Of a stretch of DNA of 7,461 nucleotides, positions 1 to 5,733 are shown piece after piece. Positions within the stretch are counted from its first letter, which is position 1; the number at the start of each line of letters is the position of its first letter. Under the pieces are notes generated by a model. The model made no database searches and was not told the origin of the DNA. It worked only from the letters and a program-made list of their open reading frames with translations. The DNA is from Trueperaceae bacterium (GTDB lineage Bacteria > Deinococcota > Deinococci > Deinococcales > Trueperaceae), in assembly GCA_007121175.1 (NCBI GenBank), contig SKMG01000395.1, forward strand, positions 1-7,461, written 5' to 3'. The translations under genes were made by a program, and so were the position numbers.

Positions 1-25
1 GGATACCGGCGCGACGTCACGCCCC

Positions 26-53
26 TTGGGGCGCTCTGAGAGCGTGCTAGACT
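26..53 (+). promoter_or_regulatory. Candidate promoter for acpP-fabF
   Basis: A TAGACT hexamer at 48-53 fits the TAnnnT -10 consensus and is preceded by TG at 45-46, as in an extended -10. A weak -35 candidate, TTGGGG, lies at 26-31 with a 16-base spacer. The -10 lies about 50 bases before the acpP start codon. Two short dyads overlap the element: CGCCCC-TT-GGGGCG at 20-33 and CGCTCT-G-AGAGCG at 32-44. They could be operator half-sites, or the end of an upstream gene's terminator. The call rests on hexamer resemblance only. Confidence 0.35.
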
Positions 54-105
54 CGCGCGGAACCGTGCGACAGCTCGACCACCACACCCTGGAGGAGGTC
101 CTTTC

Positions 106-345
106 ATGGACGAAGCCGCCATCCTGGAGAAGATCCGCGAGGTCGTCTCGGACAAGCTCGACGCTGATCCCGGCGACGTCGTCGAGAGCGCGTCGTTCGT
201 CGACGACCTGGGCGCCGACTCGCTCGACGTCGTCGAGCTGATCATGGGCCTCGAGGACGAGTTCGGCATCGAGATCAGCGACGAAGAGGCAGAACGGATC
301 AGCACCGTCGGCGACGCCGTCAAGTTCATCGCCTCACAGCAGTAG
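106..345 (+). CDS. acpP: Acyl carrier protein
   Basis: This 79-residue protein is a cytoplasmic acyl carrier protein that holds growing fatty-acyl chains as thioesters on a phosphopantetheine arm. The arm attaches to Ser39 within the classic [10 protein letters not shown] motif (Asp38-Ser39-Leu40). The acidic recognition helix II follows directly, then [14 protein letters not shown], which is also typical of type II ACPs. Length and charge match the family, and no extra domains are fused. The start is set by an excellent Shine-Dalgarno sequence, AGGAGG at 93-98, seven bases before the ATG. The fabF gene follows 49 bases downstream on the same strand, so the two are probably co-transcribed and the condensing enzyme would act on this carrier. 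A carrier dedicated to a polyketide or other secondary pathway is possible, but the fabF neighbour and canonical sequence favour primary fatty-acid synthesis. Confidence 0.96.
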   Translation: MDEAAILEKIREVVSDKLDADPGDVVESASFVDDLGADSLDVVELIMGLEDEFGIEISDEEAERISTVGDAVKFIASQQ

Positions 346-394
346 TGCGTTCACATCTCTCGGGCAGGCCGGTGCCGGAGAGGCTGGGTCCGAG

Positions 395-1624
395 GTGAAA
401 CGTGTCGTCGTGACCGGTGTCGGACCCGTCACCCCGATCGGTGTCGGTGCCGACGAGTTCTTGGCCGCCCAGCATCGCGCCGCCAACGGTATCCGCAGCA
501 TCACGCTGTTCGACGCCTCCGACCTGAGCGTGCGCATCGCCGGCGAGGTCGATGTCGATGTCGAGGTCTTCCTCGAGCGCAAGGAGTCCAAGCGTCTCGA
601 CCGCTTCGTGCACTTCGCGCTGATCGGCACCGAGCTGGCCCTGGCCGATGCGGGCCTCGGGGCCGAGGACGTGGCGGGCGAGCATGCAGGCACGTCGATC
701 GGTAGCGGCATCGGGGGACTCGCGACCTTCGAGTCGACGGCCGGCGTGCGCTGGAGCCGCGGTGCGATGCGCATGAACCCGTTCTTCATCCCGATGCTGA
801 TCGCCAACATGGCCTCTGGCCACGTGGCGATGCGCTACGGCATGACCGGTCCTTCCAACACCGTGGTCACCGCATGCGCCACCGGCTCGGGCTCGATCAT
901 CGACGCCTACCGCACCCTCCAGCGCGGCGAAGCCGAGCTGATGATCACCGGCGGCACCGAGGCCTGCGTCACGCCCATGGGCATCGGCGGCTTCGCGGTC
1001 ATGCGGGCGCTCTCGACGCGCAACGACGACCCCGCCACGGCGAGCCGCCCCTTCACCGCCAGCCGCGACGGCTTCGTCTGCGGTGAGGGCGCCGGCATCC
1101 TGGTGCTCGAGGAGCGGGAGCGGGCGCTCGCGCGGGGGGCCCGCATCTACGCCGAGCTGCTCGGCGCCGCCACCAGCGCCGATGCACACCACATCACCGC
1201 CCCGGCCCCTGGCGGCTCCGGCGCGGTCCGCTGCATCCGCTGGGCGCTGCGCGACGCGGGCCTCGAGCCCGAGGCGGTGGGCTACATCAATGCCCACGGG
1301 ACCAGCACTCAGGCCAACGACCGCAACGAGACCCTGGCGTTCAAGGCCGTCTGGGGCGGCGCCGCGGCTGTGCCCCCGGTGTCGTCGACGAAGTCGATGA
1401 CCGGGCACCTGCTCGGCGCGGCCGGCGGCATCGAGGGCATCGCAGCGGTGCAGGCTCTGACGTCCGGGGTCTTGCCCCCGACGCGCAACTACCTCGATCC
1501 CGATCCTGAGCTCGATCTCGACTACGTCCCGAACGAGCCGCGCCCGCGGCAGGTCGACGTGGCACTCTCGGTGAATTTCGCCTTCGGTGGCCAGAACGCC
1601 GCAGTGGTCTTCGGCCGGCACTGA
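395..1624 (+). CDS. fabF: Beta-ketoacyl-ACP synthase II (KAS II)
   Basis: This 409-residue protein is a type II elongating condensing enzyme. It extends acyl-ACP by two carbons using malonyl-ACP, with decarboxylation. The thiolase-fold active site is complete: nucleophile Cys161 in TACATGSGS, His301 in NAHGTSTQAND, and Lys333 with His338 in STKSMTGHLLGAAGG. The C-terminal NFAFGGQN loop contains the gating Phe398. Residue spacing and length are close to E. coli FabF (413 residues). The start is the GTG at 395, because MKRVVVTGVGPVTPIG is the standard KAS N-terminus. Its ribosome site is only fair, GGAGAGG at 377-383, eleven bases upstream. The gene lies directly behind acpP, and no fabD, fabH or accD is visible. 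It could be a KasA/KasB-like enzyme for longer chains; sequence alone does not settle chain-length preference. No truncation or frameshift is seen. Confidence 0.95.
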   Translation: MKRVVVTGVGPVTPIGVGADEFLAAQHRAANGIRSITLFDASDLSVRIAGEVDVDVEVFLERKESKRLDRFVHFALIGTELALADAGLGAEDVAGEHAGTSIGSGIGGLATFESTAGVRWSRGAMRMNPFFIPMLIANMASGHVAMRYGMTGPSNTVVTACATGSGSIIDAYRTLQRGEAELMITGGTEACVTPMGIGGFAVMRALSTRNDDPATASRPFTASRDGFVCGEGAGILVLEERERALARGARIYAELLGAATSADAHHITAPAPGGSGAVRCIRWALRDAGLEPEAVGYINAHGTSTQANDRNETLAFKAVWGGAAAVPPVSSTKSMTGHLLGAAGGIEGIAAVQALTSGVLPPTRNYLDPDPELDLDYVPNEPRPRQVDVALSVNFAFGGQNAAVVFGRH

Positions 1625-1664
1625 CCCACCCGGCCGCTCGCGCGTGCCGTGCAGCGGTTCGAGT

Positions 1665-1692
1665 CGGCGCACGCCATCGGCGTCGTGCGCCG
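1665..1692 (+). terminator. Hairpin after fabF, possible terminator without U-tract
   Basis: CGGCGCACG at 1665-1673 and CGTGCGCCG at 1684-1692 are perfect 9-base inverted repeats around a 10-base loop. An inner pairing of ACGCC with GGCGT is an alternative. The hairpin begins about 40 bases after the fabF stop and ahead of the copper operon promoter, where a terminator would be expected. The following bases are GCGGGCAACC with no T run, so it would be a non-canonical intrinsic terminator or merely a folded 3' UTR. Confidence 0.35.
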
Positions 1693-1737
1693 GCGGGCAA
1701 CCGTCGTGCGGTGACTGCTGCTGCCCGACGGCTCCAG

Positions 1738-1743
1738 TACACT
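1738..1743 (+). promoter_or_regulatory. Probable -10 element of the copper operon
   Basis: TACACT matches the TAnnnT form of a sigma-A-like -10 box. No convincing -35 hexamer sits 16-18 bases upstream; the nearest TTGACA-like string, GTGACT at 1711-1716, would need a 21-base spacer. If this -10 is used, transcription would begin near 1750, so the palindrome at 1752-1773 would cover the start site. That is the layout expected for a repressor operator. Confidence 0.45.
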
Positions 1744-1751
1744 CGAGTCTG

Positions 1752-1773
1752 GCCCACCCCCATTGGGGTGAGC
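1752..1773 (+). promoter_or_regulatory. CsoR-type copper operator (G-tract palindrome)
   Basis: The core CCCACCCCCATTGGGGTG (1753-1770) is an inverted repeat. CACCCC at 1755-1760 mirrors GGGGTG at 1765-1770, and the outer GC bases at 1752-1753 and 1772-1773 also pair, leaving one mismatch pair (1754/1771). From memory, this closely resembles the operator of M. tuberculosis CsoR, which has a C-tract, a short A/T-containing centre and a G-tract. It lies 24 bases before the copZ start codon and just downstream of a TACACT -10 box. The csoR gene is the second cistron downstream. Inference: apo-CsoR binds here and copper relieves repression of the whole operon, including csoR itself. Confidence 0.75.
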
Positions 1774-1797
1774 TTCGCATCGACCTGAGGAGAACCG

Positions 1798-1998
1798 ATG
1801 ACCCGTCTCGACATCGAAGGCATGACCTGCAGCCACTGCTCCGCCGCCGTTCAGCGCGCCTTGGAGGCCGTCCCCGGCGTAGAGGTCGCGACCGTCGACC
1901 TCGAGGCCGGCAGCGCCACCGTTCAAGGTGACGCTCCGCTCGACGCGCTGATGAAGGCCGTCGCCGACGAGGGCTACCGCGCGACACCGGCGTCATGA
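1798..1998 (+). CDS. copZ: Copper chaperone, heavy-metal-associated domain protein (CopZ-like)
   Basis: This 66-residue protein is a single heavy-metal-associated (HMA) ferredoxin-like domain. The N-terminal beta strand RLDIEGMTCSHC carries the Cu(I)-binding Cys11 and Cys14 in the GMTCxxC motif. VPGVEVATVDLEAGSATV and ALMKAVADEGYRA follow the usual strand-helix order. Length is typical for CopZ, with no signal peptide, so it should be a cytosolic Cu(I) chaperone. It has a good ribosome site, GAGGAG at 1787-1792, five bases before the ATG. It opens the operon behind the CsoR-type operator, and its TGA stop overlaps the next gene's ATG (ATGA at 1995-1998). It would deliver copper to the two N-terminal HMA domains or the membrane site of the ATPase encoded downstream, and may also hand copper to the regulator. 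Another soft metal is possible, but the context favours copper. Confidence 0.9.
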   Translation: MTRLDIEGMTCSHCSAAVQRALEAVPGVEVATVDLEAGSATVQGDAPLDALMKAVADEGYRATPAS

Positions 1999-2360
1999 GC
2001 GACTCCCAGCGCGTGCACGACGAAGCAGGCCGCCCGACGCGGCTGGTCGAACCAACCAGGAGCCGCCCGGACGAGCACGACGCCTGCCTGCAGCTCGACC
2101 GCAGCGTCCGCGACGACGCCGTTCGGCGCCTGAAGAGCGTTCGCGGGCACGTCGACGGCGTGCTGCGGATGCTCGATGACCCGAACGTCTACTGCGTCGA
2201 CGTGCTGAAGCAGATGAGTGCGGTGCAAGGGGCACTGCGCAAGGTGAGCGACGCGGTGCTGCGCTCCCACGTGCGCGACCACGTCGTGACCGCGGCCGCT
2301 CGCGGAGACACCGAGAGAATCGTCGACGAGTTGATGGAAGCGCTCAAGTACAAGGCGTGA
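1995..2360 (+). CDS. csoR: CsoR-family copper-sensing transcriptional repressor
   Basis: This 121-residue protein belongs to the CsoR/RcnR (DUF156) family of all-helical repressors that release DNA on binding Cu(I). The stretch [16 protein letters not shown] (45-60), then [17 protein letters not shown] (65-81) and the closing DELMEALKY closely follow M. tuberculosis CsoR. By spacing, the ligands are Cys67, His92 and His96; second-shell Tyr66 and Glu112 also line up. The third ligand is His where the Mycobacterium protein has Cys65, giving a C-H-H triad, also described for Thermus thermophilus CsoR. An N-terminal extension of roughly 30 residues contains His28 and Cys31; the C-terminus lacks the long Mycobacterium tail. 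The start overlaps the copZ stop by four bases without a clear ribosome site, so translational coupling is likely. A Ni/Co RcnR-type role is less likely given the copper neighbours and the operator at 1752-1773. Confidence 0.9.
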   Translation: MSDSQRVHDEAGRPTRLVEPTRSRPDEHDACLQLDRSVRDDAVRRLKSVRGHVDGVLRMLDDPNVYCVDVLKQMSAVQGALRKVSDAVLRSHVRDHVVTAAARGDTERIVDELMEALKYKA

Positions 2361-2390
2361 GCCTCGCGAGATCGCTTCCTCGACCCGCAT

Positions 2391-2395
2391 GGAGG
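2391..2395 (+). promoter_or_regulatory. Ribosome binding site deciding the copA start
   Basis: GGAGG lies eight bases before the ATG at 2404. It overlaps the in-frame ATG at 2389, which itself has no Shine-Dalgarno sequence upstream (GATCGCTTCCTCGACCCGC). This favours 2404 as the true start and makes 2389 unlikely. An in-frame GTG at 2398 is too close to the GGAGG. Confidence 0.65.
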
Positions 2396-2403
2396 ATGTG
2401 AGC

Positions 2404-4985
<2,582 letters not shown>

Positions 4986-4989
<4 letters not shown>

Positions 4990-5657
4990 GTCGAAGGGAG
5001 CGCGTGCGCGCGCTGCTCGCAGACGTCGTCTGGCGCTCGGCACTCCTCATGCTCGCGGCCGCAGCGATCGTGGCGCTGGCCTTCGCGACCGGCTTGAGCG
5101 AGCGCGCCGCCGGGCACGTGGATCACGACAGCCCCACCGTCGGCCGCCAGGGGCACGGCGCGCACGTGGTGCGAGACGAGTCCGACTTCCTGGTGTCGAT
5201 GATCATCCACCACCAGGAAGCCGTCGCGAGCGCCCAGGCCATGCTCGAGATCACTGAGCGGGACGAGGTGCGCCAGCTCGCACGGTCGATCGTGCACGAG
5301 TGGAGCGCGGAGATCGAGCAGCTGCGCTCGTGGCTGGCTGCCGGGCATCCGGAGCGCGTCGCGACCGAGGGGGGCGCCGGCGCCGCTGTGGCAGTGAGCG
5401 CCTTCGAGCCGATGATGCGTCCCTTCGTCGGGCTGCGTCCAGCAGAGGCCGAGGAGGTCTTCGTATCCGACCTGATCCGGCACCACGAGGCAGCCATGGC
5501 GATGGCCGAGAGCTACCTCGGCCTGCCCGGTCCCAAGGCGCCTGAGGTGGTGGCGTTCGCCCGGGAGACGCTGCGCATCGCGTCGGCCGAGATACGGGTC
5601 CTCGAGCTGCTGCTGCAGATGTGGGGCGTCGCTCCGGTCGATCACGGCTCGCACTGA
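4986..5657 (+). CDS. Membrane-anchored DUF305 family protein, probable extracytoplasmic copper-binding factor
   Basis: This 223-residue protein has a short basic N-terminus (RRERVR), one hydrophobic segment near residues 16-37, then an outward-facing helical region. That region holds two similar halves: [14 protein letters not shown] (His75-His76, near Met72 and Met85) and [17 protein letters not shown] (His166-His167, with Met171 and Met173). Paired HH-x-E/A motifs with nearby Met are the hallmark of DUF305, a ferritin-like helical family. A cyanobacterial DUF305 protein, CopM, is reported to bind copper. Further His residues sit in the linker (44, 47, 57, 60) and at the C-terminus (220, 223). 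There is no Cys, hence no lipobox and no thiolate site. The start overlaps the copA stop (ATGA) without a strong ribosome site, so its translation probably depends on copA. Inference: it receives or buffers copper exported by CopA. Its biochemical function is otherwise unknown. Confidence 0.85.
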
Positions 5658-5670
5658 ACTCGATCACGGC
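5638..5670 (+). repeat. 11-bp direct repeat flanking the DUF305 stop codon
   Basis: TCGATCACGGC occurs at 5638-5648 and again at 5660-5670, 22 bases apart, with the TGA stop (5655-5657) between them. The first copy encodes the Val-Asp-His-Gly end of the protein. It may be a small slippage duplication; no function can be assigned. Confidence 0.45.
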
Positions 5671-5685
5671 GGCTGCTCACGTAGC

Positions 5686-5715
5686 GGGGCCCGCAGCCGA
5701 CTCGCTGCGGGCCCC
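5686..5715. terminator. Strong hairpin between convergent genes, likely bidirectional terminator
   Basis: GGGGCCCGCAGC (5686-5697) and GCTGCGGGCCCC (5704-5715) form a perfect 12-base-pair stem with the six-base loop CGACTC. It starts 28 bases after the DUF305 stop and ends 18 bases from the stop of the convergent LysM gene, so it can serve both transcripts. On the plus strand only TTC follows, and on the minus strand there is no U-tract. It therefore resembles the U-poor hairpins common in high-G+C actinobacteria. Confidence 0.75.
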
Positions 5716-5733
5716 TTCACCAGCGCATCTCCC

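Noticed and set aside
1711..1743. GTGACT (1711-1716) as the -35 box of the copper operon, with a long MerR/CueR-style spacer
   Set aside because: The spacer would be 21 bases, longer than the 19-20 of CueR promoters. The operon encodes a CsoR, not a MerR protein, and the palindrome lies downstream of the -10.
1752..1773. The G/C-tract palindrome as an intrinsic terminator or attenuator
   Set aside because: The stem is short, the loop is only four bases, no T run follows, and it sits just before a strong ribosome site. The operator reading explains it better, although an RNA role is not excluded.
326..1996. 556-codon open frame on the minus strand opposite fabF and copZ
   Set aside because: It lies antisense to genes with complete catalytic motifs. 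Its product is Arg/Gly/Ala-rich without a recognisable fold, as expected of a G+C-driven shadow frame.
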